The notes under the pieces were generated by a model. That model did not search any database. It saw only the letters and a list, made by a program, of their open reading frames with translations, and was not told the origin of the DNA. A program made the position numbers and the translations under genes. A stretch of 64,000 nt of DNA, from NCBI GenBank assembly GCA_963969495.1, contig OZ018326.1, forward strand, positions 3,367,444 to 3,431,443. Reading direction: 5' to 3'. Positions 40,366-52,253 of the stretch are shown in pieces (the first letter of the stretch is position 1; each line of letters begins with the position of its first letter). The DNA comes from Ceratothoa steindachneri. Taxonomy: Eukaryota > Arthropoda > Malacostraca > Isopoda > Cymothoidae.

Positions 40366-40388
40366 GCAGCCTTGTTCCTGCTCAATTG
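40359..40388 (+). other. 3' stem-loop overlapping the CR1 stop codon
   Basis: caattgagcag pairs perfectly with ctgctcaattg around the loop ccttgttc (11-bp stem). The stop TGA lies inside the left arm. A conserved 3' RNA structure recognised by the element's own reverse transcriptase would explain its preservation. Confidence 0.7.
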
Positions 40389-40961
40389 CTAGTCCAAAGG
40401 TACCTTCTTTGAATGGACCGCAAGGTCTCCTAGGGTACCTTCTTTCCTTGTTGTTACTCCTTGTTGTTGTTGTTACTCTCTCCCTCTCCCCCTCTGTCTC
40501 CCACCACATTCTCTCTCTCCTCTCCGTCTTTGTCTCCCACCTCCCCCTCTCTCTCCTCTTCCTAAAAAAGCACTTTCCCCAATTTTTTTTTTAATCCTGT
40601 TCTTAAAATAATTAGTTATAGAAGATTAGAAGCTCGATCTGTTTCTGTGGCCACAACGTTGTTCGCTCATAGCTAACGGTCAATGACGCCTGAATGTAAA
40701 CTGCTGGGGGTGCGCGATGAAACGTTTACCCATTTTAATTATATTATATGATAGGAAGAGTGTGCACATCTACTGATGTTGCATTCAACCTGAAAATAAT
40801 AATAATCACGTGGTAAAGATATTTTTGTGCCACAATATAAGAATTTTTAACAATGGGTAGGTGTATTTATTTGCAATAGGAGTTATTGGCGTGGGCGTTG
40901 CCCAGGATAAAATTCCGTCTTACTGTATTTCCGAACGCACATTTTACCCCAGCAATGACGG

Positions 40962-40981
40962 ATATATATATATATATATAT
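40962..40981. repeat. Short (TA)n tract
   Basis: About 10 TA units between the Helitron-like repeat and the Penelope fragment. Confidence 0.95.
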
Positions 40982-41009
40982 TCATGAACGCAGGTTTTAT
41001 TGAAAGCGA

Positions 41010-41790
41010 CTAATTGCCATTTTTAGATATCCTCACTACTAATATTAATGAAACAATAACGAGCAAAGTACATGTTAAAGCCACCAATCCAAATCTTCGC
41101 ATGAATGCAAACAGCGAATTACCTAAACTCTAACGAAGAAGCCTTGATCACATCGTATATCAACCGGGCCTTCAATCACTGCAATAAATGGAAGCATAGA
41201 CAGAACGAACTTGAGAGACCCAGCCAGATACTCGTTAACAACAGAGTCTCGAATAAAGAAAAACAGACAGATTTAAGAATTAAAATGAAACAATGGTACC
41301 TGGCAGAACCCTAAAAGAACCAAAATACATCAAGAAAAACATTATAGAACTCGTTTACCCTAACACTATGAGCACAGAACAGCATGTATACGAGAGAGAA
41401 ATCAAGAACATTATTTACCGACGAATAAAACGCACGAATACCGAAATAATATCGCACTAACCATCTACTATCAAAATAGATGGACATCAACTCTTTTTAG
41501 CAAAAATAACTCCAAATCTTCTATTGATCTAAACAAAGGACCATCTGATATATGAGTACGTATCTACCTTAAAAGACTGCGAACTCTTACCCAACTCGTA
41601 TATAGGTATGACCTCAACAATGGTCCCCCTAAAATCATATACAAAAAATACATGGAACTTGCCTTACCAGAATAATGATAGAAGAAAACACTAAAATTTT
41701 AGAGTATGCTCCAAACAGGCGCCAATTTCTCCTTGAAGTCATATATGTATATTCAAGAAAATAAACAAAGTCTAAATATACAATCTAACT
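41010..41790 (+). pseudogene. Penelope-like element, C-terminal half with GIY-YIG endonuclease remnant
   Basis: With frameshifts, the plus strand encodes the post-RT region FLDILTTNINE, KVHVKATNPNL and NANSELPK (41015-41130). It continues with EALITSYINRAFNHCNKWK and LVNNRVSNKE (41130-41270), and then a segment with IYYQNRWTSTLFSKNNSKS near 41465-41525. The endonuclease entry follows: YEYV.TLKDCELLPN, then SYIGMTST near 41550-41615. GIY-YIG domains begin with such a YxY...YIGxT arrangement. The catalytic downstream half of the nuclease is degraded. It is a different, better preserved PLE copy than the one at 22306. Confidence 0.8.
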
Positions 41791-42476
<686 letters not shown>

Positions 42477-42722
42477 ATTGTATATCTCTCATGACCACTA
42501 GAGAATGATGAAATAAATCGAGCATACCGCAAGAAAGAGAAACGGATTAATTTTTTCTTGTGAAAACTTATTTCCCAATTAGAAAAAATCCGTACTGGGG
42601 CGAAAATTGAACCAAGCACACCGAGGCAGCGGGCAACCGCTTACATCTCAATTAAAGAGAGCCTTTCAGCACTCTAAAAAAATGATTCCGTTGATCTTTC
42701 TTGCAGTCTGCTGGATTTATAT
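42477..42722 (-). mobile_element. Candidate tRNA-derived SINE between two (TA)n arrays
   Basis: On the minus strand, near 42602-42655, the sequence reads a tRNA-like arm (AAGCGGTTGCCCGCTGCC) followed by GTGTGCTTGGTTCAATTTTC, which resembles a degenerate internal B-box (GGTTCRANYCC), and then CGCCCCAGTACGG. The unit is about 246 bp, has no coding capacity and is flanked by (TA)n on both sides. A clear A-box could not be placed, so it may instead be a fragment of another repeat. Confidence 0.4.
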
Positions 42723-42741
42723 TATATATATATATATATAT
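42723..42741. repeat. Short (TA)n tract at the 3' end of element D
   Basis: About 9 TA units between the SINE candidate and the antisense 3' end of element D. Confidence 0.93.
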
Positions 42742-43189
42742 GCACTGTTGAGGTCCCCAGCAGTAGCAGCGTTATTGATTTTAGTTGTATTCTCTATATT
42801 TTTTTTACAAGTTTTTTGTCTAGTGGTTGCAGACGAGAGAAAACATTCACTAAAGACATTTTATTCCGACACTCTTTTGACCGTGGTCTGTCATCTTCAG
42901 GGAATGAACATAAGTGGAATGACAACACTCATGGATGAATGAATGATGTGTATAGAAAGGCCAGAGAGGGATTCCCGTGTAACACATGCAAATATCTCAG
43001 TCGTCGAGGAAAAGGGTGAGGAAATAACTTGACAGAGAAGAGGAAGAGTTGATAGGTCGGTGGCTAGACACCGATGCGTGGTGTGGTTTGGTGCTCTTGA
43101 GGTTTCGTGACTGGACGAGGGTTGAAGGGTGGTCAGAAAGGAGAGCGCGTCTGCTTAGTCGAAAACGGGTTATTCATGATGCTTTTAAC

Positions 43190-44660
43190 TTATGCGAAAA
43201 ATGCTATAGATCGCTGTTGGTCATGGGCTGCGAGGTATAACAGTGCCATCGCATATCGTCTTGCGTGTAGTGCGGTGTACAAGGGGTTTCTGGCTACTTT
43301 CCAGAGTTGTTTGGTGACTCTTGTGTGAGCGGATGTGTTGAGGGGTCTTAATTTGTTGTTGTCGTGTAGTGTGGACATTCTCGTGTACAGGGGAGAGCGG
43401 TAAGCACGCTTCAGTGCAGAGTTCGGAATGCGCTGAGCTTTCTGCTGCCACGTGCCACGGGAAGCTACGGGTTACAATGGGGCGTACTAGAGATTAGGTT
43501 GCACGAGTGTTTTATATAGGTGTAACCGAAGTTTTTGCCCACAGGGTAAAAACCATGCAGCATTGTGTCTGTACGTGCGGCTCTTGCTTGTGTTATGTTC
43601 TGGTGTATATTGATCCTAAGTGTCTTGTCAAAAGTTAGCCCAAGTATTTTTGTATGCTGTGTGTAGTCCAGCCTTGTTGGATTTAGATGGTTCATGTCTG
43701 GTGTGTGTGAGAAGATTTGTAGGTTATGCATGAAGTGATCTCTTGCGCCGAAGAGATTTCATCTATGTCTTCTGAGGATTCGTAGCAATCAGCCATTTAT
43801 CCTCGGATTCTGTCTAAGTGTCTAGTATTATTTGTGCGTGGAGCGCGATCGTGTCTGGTCTACGGCTGCTGACGAGAATGGTCTTGTCATCGGCGTAGGA
43901 CACTGCGTATGTGTGACAGCAGTGTTCTTGTGTGCGTCGGGTGTCGTTTGTGTACATGATGTAAAGTGTGGGTGCCACTAAGCTTCCTTGAGGAACGCCT
44001 GAGCGTGGTGAGAAGGGTTGCGAGAGGGTATTATTGTATTTTACGTTCCATCTCCGATCAGTGAGGTAGTGCGAAAGGAGTCTTCGGGTGCAGAGAGGTA
44101 ACTCTGTATTGTTGGCGAGTTTCTAACGAAGTCTAATGTCCCTCACGTTATCAAAGGCCTTCTTCAAGTCTTTGCTGATGGAGAGTCTCTTTTGATGTAC
44201 CTGGCGTTTTTTTTGTATTCTGTCGTCAACCATGGTCACAGCCGCCCTTGAGTCAACCAGCCCCTCCTGAACCCATATTGGTGGGGGATGAACCAGTCCC
44301 TCTCTTCCAGGTAATCCCGTAGGCGGCAGTTGATCATACGTTTAAGTATTTTGCCTAGGTGCTCTAGAAGAGAAATAGGCCTATAATTGTTTTGGTGTTT
44401 GAGGTCTTTGTTCATTTTGTGTAGAAGTATGTTGTGAGAGAGTTTTAATATTTATGGGAAGTGTCCTGAGCCTAGTGAGGCGTTGAATAGGTGTGTAAGT
44501 GTAGGATATATGTTTGCAGGGAGGTTGTGTATTAGTGTGGATGGTAGCCCGGAGGGGCCAGGTGCACTTTTTAGGGTTGTTTTAATGTAGTGTTTTGTTT
44601 CCTCGATGGTGATGAGAGTGGTCAGTGTAGATGTGTAGTCGAGCAGGTCCATTCATATTA
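43190..44660 (-). pseudogene. Reverse transcriptase of element D, broken
   Basis: From high to low coordinates the minus strand encodes EETKHYIKTTLKSAPGPSGL (44452-44652), NNYRPISLLEHLGKILKRMI near 44340-44400, HQYGFRRG near 44265-44290, SGVPQGSLVAPTLYIMYTND at about 43940-44005 and the intact catalytic YADD in VSYADDKTILVSS at about 43875-43910. The thumb follows (TKILGLTFDKTLRINIHQNI at 43600-43660). The C-terminal end lies at 43190-43450 with KLRPLNTSAHTRVTKQLWKV. Stops and frameshifts separate these blocks. The wording is that of Jockey-group RTs; the clade is not settled. Confidence 0.78.
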
Positions 44661-45689
44661 GGGGGGCGGGCTTAAGCTCGTGAGTGTGGGCCCGACACTA
44701 CTAAGGGACTTCGTGGAAGCGCTCTTTTGCGTGTCGTTTGGGTGGATTGTATATGTGTGTACTCTGTCTCAGTGGGACTTAAATGTGCCGAGGATGACGT
44801 TAGTGTCTGTGAGTGTTTAGCTCTTTACTTGGAGGATGATGGTTTTGGGTAGATCAGTGCCTAGCACCCTTTTTACGTGCCACCAGAAGATGGTGCGGCA
44901 CTTGTGGAGTTAGATATGTGTAGTAGCCTGCAATAACGAGTCTGTTGTTGGGAGGGTGTAAGCTGGTCGAGTTCAAGAGTATTATGCCAGGTTTTTGTGT
45001 TTTTAAGACCCAGTTGGTAACAGTATGGCGAATACTGTGTCAATAGCGCACCTTTAGTTGTGTTACGTTGAGGCTTCCTATCGACGTTGGCGGAGTGCGC
45101 GTAAAGCTGATTTAGCCACGACCGTTCCCCTCTCCTTGGTTATTGCCCAGGAGGTGGGGGGAGCAATTACCTTTCCGCGGGTCGCCTGTGGTTTCGATTA
45201 AGTGGAGAGGTTGTCTGTGGTGTTATTAAGTGCCCAGGCCGTGGTAGAGGGGGCAGTGTTTCCTGCAGCGGGAGGGTTACAGAAAGTGGAAGAGTGGGTG
45301 GTGGTCATGGGGGAGGGTTGGAAAGAGGAGAGTCTGGGAGGAAGGAGTAAGGAGCGGAAGATGAGGAAGTAGAGCTAGTAGATGGGTGGCTAGATATGGT
45401 AGAAGAAGTGCAGATTATAAGAAGGAGAGTGTCGGGAGAGTGAGGAGGTTGGGACGGTGGATAAGGAAGGGTGGAAGGAGGAGAGAAGGGAACAGCAGGG
45501 ACGGGGTTGTGTTTGTGTGGGGGATTTCGTGGTAGAGTTTTTTTTTGTTTAATGCGGGGTGTTGTGGTGGGTGTGGTGGTCTTCAGGAAGGAGGAGTTGG
45601 CGGTTGTGATATCAGTGGGAGAGGGGTTAGAGGCCGTAAGAAGGTGGGCGGTGGTGGTAGGAGTGGGGTTGGTGGCAATAGGGAGGGAT

Positions 45690-47120
45690 TTGTTACCGAA
45701 GGAGTGCTGGTAATAGGAGGGAGTTAGGTATAGAAGAGGAAGGAATGGCAGCAGTGGAGGGAAGAGAGAAGGCAGTTGGAAGATAGGTGGAAGCAGTGGG
45801 AAGAGATGCAGGTAAGGAGCGCACAGTGGTTAGCGGAGCAGTGATAAAGGGCAGGAGGAGGCGGGAGCGTGGTGAGGGTGGGGGGGGGGCGTGTGAAAGG
45901 GCATTGGGTCCAGAGGAGAAGATGTTCGGGCCCATCGAGCTAGAGAGGAGTAGGGGTATCCTGTGAGTTTGCTCGTTGATTAGAGAGAACACCTTCTCGG
46001 GGAAGGTGATCTGCTCTAGACCGTACGAGGCGTATAGTGCATTTAGTATCTTTGAGTATAATCGGGGGTCACCCCTCGACATGTCTTTTGCCACCGTTGA
46101 GAGCAAGACGGCCAGGTGTAGCTTTGGGTCTGCGGTCTCGTTGAGTGTGTGGTGTGGAGTAGGGATGGGTGTGTGGTGTGGGGTAGGGGTATGTCAGTGG
46201 TAGTGGGGGTCTCTGGGTGGGGACAGTTGTCGGAATATGTGGGTGAGTCTATGTTGCTGCTGGGGTTTGGTGATTCTAGGGGAGAACAGGGAGAGGTATG
46301 GACACCGTTACGCCAGCAGCAGCCGCGAATGTTCTTGTGAGGGGATGATGGTTAGGGGCGGAGTATGTGGGGGTGTTGGAGGGTTGAGGATGCCGTATAG
46401 TCGCTACGACGTCAGAGCGGTCCTTATTTAGGTAAGGGCATTTTGGGTTGACGTCGACATTGTTGCCGCCCCAGTTTGTGAAGAGTGATATGGTGCCTGT
46501 GTAGGTGGTGTAGAGGTGGCCTACCACACTGAACTTGGAGCAAACCAGGTTTGCTTGGCAGTCACTTGTAGAGTGTCCAGTTTAGTAATACTGGTGGCTT
46601 AGTGTATGTCTTATATTAAGCTGTTGCTCGATGTAGTGTTGGTGCGTTAGAGGGCCGCAGACCTTGATACCTTGTTCTAGCAGCAGTGCCTCTCTGTGTT
46701 CGTCGGACAGTGTGATTACTTCACATTTTTGCGTGCGGTTGTAATAGAGATCTGTGAGTGATGACCTCCTCTCCATACTTCTGCCTGAGGCGTGTGCGGA
46801 GGTCATCGGTGGAGAAAGCCACCCATATGGGATTGGTCTTAATGATGCATATTTGGTGTTTTTTTCCATACATCATTGGCTAATTTTGTCTGGAGGTCTT
46901 GTGCGGCCAGTGTGTCTTAGGCAAGTTCGTGAAATTTGACTGCGTCCTCCTGTGAGCGGAAGACGAGTTTGTGGCCTGTGTGCTTCTTTATTATGTTTGT
47001 GATGGGGGTGTCATGTGTAGCGGCTAGGTTGAGAATTGTGTGTTAATTGTTCTTGGTGGGATTTTCGGTAGTGGGTGTTTTATCTGTTATGTGTATGAGT
47101 GTGAGTGAGGATTTGTTGTA
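45690..47120 (-). pseudogene. ORF1 of element D: proline-rich gag-like protein with zinc knuckles
   Basis: A zinc-knuckle region near 46530-46620 reads TGHSTSDCQANLVCSK, followed by GHLYTTY and KCPYLNKDRSDV: CCHC-type knuckles with some cysteines lost. Upstream parts (46582-46869) include HREALLLEQGIKVCGPLTHQ. Toward the C-terminus (45693-46106) comes MLSTVAKDMSRGDPRLYSKI and then a long Pro/Ser/Leu-rich tail. The frame is broken at several places. LINE ORF1 proteins coat the element's RNA. Confidence 0.6.
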
Positions 47121-47150
47121 TGCCATTGATTTCGGTTTTAACTTACTTTT

Positions 47151-47631
47151 CTTTTTTATGTGGGTTTGCCCGCCCCACCTATAACGATCCCGTGAAAATG
47201 ACTCGGATGTGCTCATGATTAATAAGTAAGTATGGACTTGGTTGGGCTCCTCAGAGGGTGTAAAAACATGTTGTACTTAAGGATGACTAAAGCCCGAATC
47301 CACTGACTACAGTCGGGTTGCTGCCTCCTCTATTGGGTTTTGCGTATTTTACAGTTACGTCTGACATCTCACAGAGACGGTAATGTCTCGCTTTCTGGTC
47401 TTGGATAGTGCTGCAAGGTAGAGTATTAATCCTCCCCGCCTTGGTAACTGAGTCCCAATCCAAGTTTGGTTATTCCTTTGAGTTCCGCAGCGGGCTAAAC
47501 CTTGAACATTCTTTCCCCAAAGTTTTCTAAGTAGTACAGCATAGTTGCAAAGGAGTTCTATGTGTAGAGTCACATTTACAAAGCCAAATCACGGCGGGGC
47601 AGGGATGGGGAGAGTTTAGCACGTCATAACA
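47151..47631. other. Unassigned stretch between element D and the Penelope pair
   Basis: Balanced base composition, no motif recognised. It may be the 5' UTR of element D. A 72-codon minus-strand frame (47355-47573) has no recognisable homology. Confidence 0.35.
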
Positions 47632-47822
47632 CTATATACTTGGAATTGGGGTGTCGCAGTTACTGACTTTACACGAATACTCGTACAAGACGTTAGTCTC
47701 CTGGAGTACGGTCGTCGAAGGGAGACAGCTGTTCTTCATGATGCAACTACTTGTTTTTTTTGGCTTGTAATATATTAAAAGGTTTATATCCGTACTAGGG
47801 TCGGTTGGTGCGACATTTTGAT
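47632..47822 (-). pseudogene. Penelope-like element fragment, start of GIY-YIG domain (antisense arm)
   Basis: The minus strand encodes TDINLLIYYKPKKTSSCIM, LPSTTVLQETNVLYEYSC and KVSNCDTPIPS. This is the PLE linker '(L)IYYK.RKTSS...S....L..TNVVYEY.C..xxC', leading into the endonuclease. It is in one open frame. It is cut off just before the YIG motif at 47640 and forms a head-to-head pair with the following fragment. Confidence 0.75.
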
Positions 47823-48170
47823 GTACATGAATACTCGTGTTTGAGTATTCGTATAAATTCGGTGACTGCGAACACCGCAATTCCAAGTACATTGGCATGA
47901 CTTCCACAGCCCTGTCCGGGCGACTGACTGCTTACCTACAGGATGGGGCAATTGGACAACATGCCCAATACGTCCACTCTCACGTTACTACATGGAACCG
48001 TGATACGCGAAAAAAAGAACACCTCCATCTTCCTCACACTACAAAACCCCAGAAGATTGCGAATGGCAAAACCAGTCATTATACAAATGAAGAAATCGGC
48101 AATTAATGTGTAACTCCAGCGCGAAACCATTCTTCCTACAACTCAGTGTCTTTGCGACGACCCTCGCAAA
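47823..48170 (+). pseudogene. Penelope-like element fragment, GIY-YIG endonuclease (sense arm)
   Basis: The plus strand frame from 47837 encodes FEYSYKFGDCEHRNSKYIGM and TSTALSGRLTAYLQDGAIGQ, then HAQYVHSHVTTWNRDTRKKE. This corresponds to the GIY-YIG fold: an aromatic strand entry, YIG, and the helix arginine (R in SGRL) that contributes to catalysis. The frame ends at 48104. Upstream RT sequence is missing; instead the sequence is joined to the inverted copy of its own beginning. Confidence 0.75.
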
Positions 48171-48758
48171 TACAAATTTGCAATTCCCTTTACAAAATTA
48201 AATATTATTTAAACTAAAATTCTTCTTTAAATGCGTTTAGCCATTTTGCAGCGCTTACCTCTTACGTCTTGAAAAAGGTAGAATTAAAAGTGTATAGTCA
48301 TAGTTTAGTGGATATGGTTGTTTAGGATAAAGTGGTAAATAGTAATGAGTACTAGTTGGTGACCAGCCATCTCTTTGTTTCTTATTTTTTCTTTTTCTTT
48401 ATTAGTTTTCAGCATTCTTTAATGGGGCTTTCGCGTCTCTGTAGTTCTTCCATATTTCACATATTTTGTTTGTTTTTTGTTGCTGATTTCATTAATATAT
48501 GATTTCTGTATTGACTTTGCAAACTCACCCTATAGTGAATCTTGGGGGTCGTTCTTGCCTCGAATCGGGTCTTCCGCTTCTAAACTTACCACAGTTATTT
48601 ATTTTGTGGTTATGCGGGATTTCGATCGCTGTTTTTTCGTCTTCGTTTATTATACGATCCAGTTTGTCCCGCACCTTCAAAGCTGTTTTTTGTACGAACA
48701 CGTTTGTGGTTAGAAGTTCTATTTCGTTGTGAAGATCTCATATTTTTTACATTTTCTA

Positions 48759-48921
48759 CTTGTTGTATTAGTGATTATATATACCACTGAATTTTGTACT
48801 CTCTGAAGTTCCATTGTGCTTGTTTTCGGGAGACCGTTTAATGAGATAGCTGGGTAGAGCAACGTGGCTTTGCAGATATCCCTGTATATTATTTTTTCTT
48901 TATATTTTCTCTCTTTAGGTT
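48759..48921. repeat. Segment of element C duplicated within the element (source copy)
   Basis: About 163 bp nearly identical to 50301-50462, including gaccgtttaatgagatagct and gggtagagcaacgtggcttt. At this place the segment is collinear with element B (near 31690-31840), so this is the original position. Confidence 0.85.
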
Positions 48922-48959
48922 TTTAAGATGGAATAGTTTTGTTAGATGTGCTTTTGCCT

Positions 48960-51430
48960 GATTAATTCTATCAGTAAAATATGTTTGCCAAAGCCATTTC
49001 GGGTGATTTTTAGCCCGAGTACCTTGTCATCGTTTACGTAACGGTATCTTTTCTCTTCTATCTATATACTTGGGGTCAAGCGCCTGCCTACTGGAATAAT
49101 GAAAAACTTTTCTGGATTGGTGCGAATTCTCCACTTTCACTCAAATTCGATAATATTAGCAATTTTGGCCGCTTTTATTCTGGACATGGATGGAGGATGT
49201 CTATATTTGCTGATCGCCACTATCGTAATGTCGTTGGCGAATTGGATATACGTTGTTGTATCGTGGACAGACCTTGGTAAATCCATTGTATATATACTAT
49301 AAAGTGTTGTGCTTATACAGCCCCCTTGGGGGACACTTTAAACAATTTCGAATTCTGGGCCTTCGAAACATGCTAATAAGATGAACGCCAACCTATATGT
49401 TACATAGTCGCCGAGGCATTTTGCAAGGGTGAAGGGTATCCCTAGTCTCTTGATTTTACATTTCAGGCCTATCCTCTAAACTTTAGCAAACGCCATTCGG
49501 ACGTCTCTCAGTATGATGTCTGTATAGTTTTATAGTATTTTGATTTTGCAATTGATTCGACCAGAAAGGCCAGGGCCGTCTCTCTATTTCTGTTCCTTCT
49601 GAATCCGTGCTGATGGTTTGGAATCAGTGTTCTCTCTTCCCAGTACTTGACTAATCTATCGTTTATGGCTATCTCCATTAATTTTGCCAATGTCTCAGAT
49701 AGTGTGATTGGCCTGAAGTTGCCTGGGTTATTTGGTGGCTTACCAGACTTTGGTTTAAAGATAATCTTTTCCCTTTGTACTGCATCGGGGAAAGTGTCCT
49801 GCGATTAAAGAGGCGTTAAATACTGCTGCTATTTGTGATAAAAAAGTGACTGGTGCGCGTATTTTCTTTTATTATCCCCGATGCCTCAGGTGCCTTCTCT
49901 TTAGTAGCCTTCAGCGTTCTTTGAATTTCCTGTAGGGGAATCTGTTTGGTCCTGTGGTCTATTATTAGTGTTTGTGAAGCAGCTATGTTGGGGACTATTT
50001 CTTGGCGGTTTTGCTCCAAGTCTTCTACCACTCTTGCTTCGTAGGCACCGTCGAAATCCTCGTTTTCTTTGTTCGAGATATCAAAACAAAAACTCTTCTG
50101 CAGGGCTCTCGGAACGCTTCCTTAATTTGCATGGGGCTCCTTTTCCTTTCAGTCTTCATTTTGAAGTTCGATTTTCAACCTCGGCTTTCTTTTTCCCCTG
50201 GCGATGTTAATTTTCTGCCATAGTTTAGTAGAATTTAATTCATCCTCTATGGTTTCCACTAAAAGTTCTCACCTTCTGTTCCCTTCTATTACGTTCTCTA
50301 CTTCTTGTATTAGTGATTATATATACCGCTGAATTTTGTACTCTCTGAAGTTCCATTGCGCATGTTTTCGGGAGACCGTTTAATGAGATAGCTGGGTAGA
50401 GCAACGTGGCTTTGCAGATATCCCTGTATATTATATTTTCTTTATGTTTTCTCTCTTTAGGTTGGTCTTTCAAGCGCCGCAGTTTTGCTCGGTCGCCTCT
50501 GTGAAGGCCATATCGTTCCAATGAATCTCTTATGTCTTTATATTCCCTTTCGAGATTTCCTTTTGAGCTGACCTGATTAAGTGCGGTAAAGTTCTATACG
50601 TTGTTGTAAAAACATGTCTTTTATCTGCCCTGACAAGCGCCTCGATAATGTCGTAAATCTCTTGGTCTTTTTCTTTTTTGGGAACCCTAAGTTACGTTTC
50701 TCTGAATGTGATTGGCGAGCTCTTCTTCGTAGCTGGTCCAATTGGTGCGTCTATTTGATTTCCTTGGTGGGCACTTAAATTGAATGGTATCCATAGATAA
50801 TGTCATGACCACCATTTCGTGGGCGCTAGTTGATTGCGTGCCTTTCTCTATGTTGTAATTGAACTGAAGGTTCGGGAATGCGAAAAATATATTTGATTTC
50901 GTAGCTATATTTTAGCCCAGAAAAGTTGAAAATTCCAGTCCTAGACGCTTTACCATTCCCCTTTCCAATAATTGGTCAAAGTTTCTCCCGGCTCTGTTGT
51001 AGTTTCGAGTGTAGCCGGAGGCTGTTCTTCGGGCATTTAAGGTTACCATAAAGACTATTTATTTTCTGTGGCCAAATATTTCTGGAAAGTTGTGGACGGG
51101 CAAAAAATCTCCTTGGGGGGTGATAGCCAGTTTCCATTATTAGATTGCCTGTTTTTGTTCTAATGCTAATCGTCAAGGCTTCGTCAAGATCTTTGAGTTT
51201 TTAGAACCTTATATATTTACGCATTGCCATAGCCACGCCGTCGTAATTGATTTCATTTGCGGTTTTTGTAATTACAGTGTAGATATTTCGATTTTATTTA
51301 TTTCTGGGTCGATGTTGATCGCGTTTAGTAGAATGATATCTGGGACTTCTTTTAAATATGCGTTGCTCAGAGAGAATCTCTTCTCATTCCATCCAGCTTC
51401 GTTGTGGCTTATTATTTTTATTTTCTTACA
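48960..51430 (-). pseudogene. ORF2 of element C: endonuclease and reverse transcriptase, broken
   Basis: The endonuclease start IKIISHNEAGWNEKRFSLSN and VPDIILLNAINID lie at 51290-51420. The pre-RT segment (49816-50031) has EIQRTLKATKEKAPEASGII. The RT N-terminus (49508-49690) reads MAKLMEIAINDRLVKYW and then NHQHGFRRNRNRETALAFLV. The PQG and FADD region near 49200-49350 is eroded. A foreign 163-bp piece of the element's own 3' coding region interrupts the linker at 50301-50462. Confidence 0.72.
50301..50462. repeat. Displaced copy of an element C segment inside its ORF2 linker
   Basis: Matches 48759-48921 with only scattered differences. Element B has no such segment at the equivalent site (near 33170-33190), so it was inserted here. 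The junction on the right resumes the normal sequence at gttggtctttca. Confidence 0.85.
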
Positions 51431-52253
51431 TTGGCCATTATTTATGTTTTCTTTTTTCCCGGCTTCCTCTTCTCTCTGCTTTATACTATTCATGCTCAAT
51501 GGGCGATTTTGTCCTTCCACATCTTTTTTGCTTGAATTCTTTTTTCTTTAGCGTATACCGTAAATCCTGCTGGATTTCTAAGTTGCCTGTTGGTAATGAG
51601 TGTGAATACTTCGCATTCTGTATACGTGCCTTAGTATTCGTATTTATAGTGTTCTTTTTAATACCTTTGTCAGATCATCGTTGTTATCAGGAAAGGGCTT
51701 TTCCTCAGAGGCGTAAATCTTTATGTTGAAGCTTTCTTGAACCTCATCTCTTTCTTTCACAAGTTTTGGAGAGGGAATTGAGTTCGTTCGTTCTAAGGTT
51801 TGGTTTGCTGTGTTGGTATCCATATTTGTATTTTTTTCCTTTGGCGACTTCTATCTCCATCACTTCTTTGTGTCTTTTCTGCGTAGTCTTACTTAGTCTT
51901 GGATATTTATTCGTAGCTTGGTTGGTCTCCGTGGTTTTCTCTTGGCTAGGGTTCTTTTACTTTTCTTGGATCTTGTCTGTTTTTGTTAGTTTATAATGGA
52001 AGCTCAGTATGTCCACTGATGGAGGGTTTACAAAAAAAAACAGATTTCGTTTAAACAGTTGTTCTTTAACATTAGATTTAATTCCCGTGAATATAAGCGC
52101 GGGTTTGCTATATTCAACACGTGAGCGTGTAGAATACAAGCTAATGTATTCAAAGATTCCCCTTGTTTAATTTCGATTACGTTTTTACCAGTTGGATTTT
52201 TTCCGCTGTGGTTTTAGCGCCTTTGGCGAATGTAAGATTCTTATTTTCTTTTT

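Larger units (their letters stand above)
38283..40475 (+). mobile_element. CR1-clade non-LTR retrotransposon, 5'-truncated, nested in the Helitron-like repeat
   Basis: Starts abruptly inside the ORF2 linker, so it lacks ORF1 and the endonuclease. It ends with a 3' UTR containing a strong stem-loop and a short repeat of ccttgttgttactc and (ttg)n units at 40447-40478, the kind of short tandem repeat found at CR1 3' ends. Both sides are pyrimidine-rich DNA of the host repeat. Confidence 0.85.
37979..40935 (+). mobile_element. Helitron-like repeat, copy 2, split by a CR1 insertion
   Basis: The left end reads tctatataataaaaatgaag followed by tttgtctgt, as in arthropod Helitron 5' ends, and is paralogous to 25050. 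A pyrimidine tract starts at about 38060, is interrupted by the CR1 element at 38283-40475, and resumes at 40476. The right part (40590-40935) aligns with 25575-25900 and includes a gggcgttgccc hairpin at 40893-40903. The terminal CTRRT motif is not clear. Confidence 0.45.
42742..47150 (-). mobile_element. Non-LTR retrotransposon, element D (antisense, dead)
   Basis: Read from 47150 down: ORF1 with zinc knuckles and a proline/serine-rich region, a strongly eroded endonuclease region (about 44660-45150), the RT, and a 3' UTR. The last 175 bp match the 3' ends of elements B and E, although the proteins are clearly of a different family. The plus strand is strikingly GT-rich over this element, so the coding strand is CA-rich, unlike the other elements here. 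Confidence 0.75.

Noticed and set aside
42590..42660. tRNA gene
   Set aside because: Only a degenerate B-box-like part is present, with no acceptor stem pairing or clear A-box; treated as part of a SINE candidate.
45471..45727. Gly/Val-rich plus-strand frames
   Set aside because: Antisense of the proline-rich part of element D ORF1.
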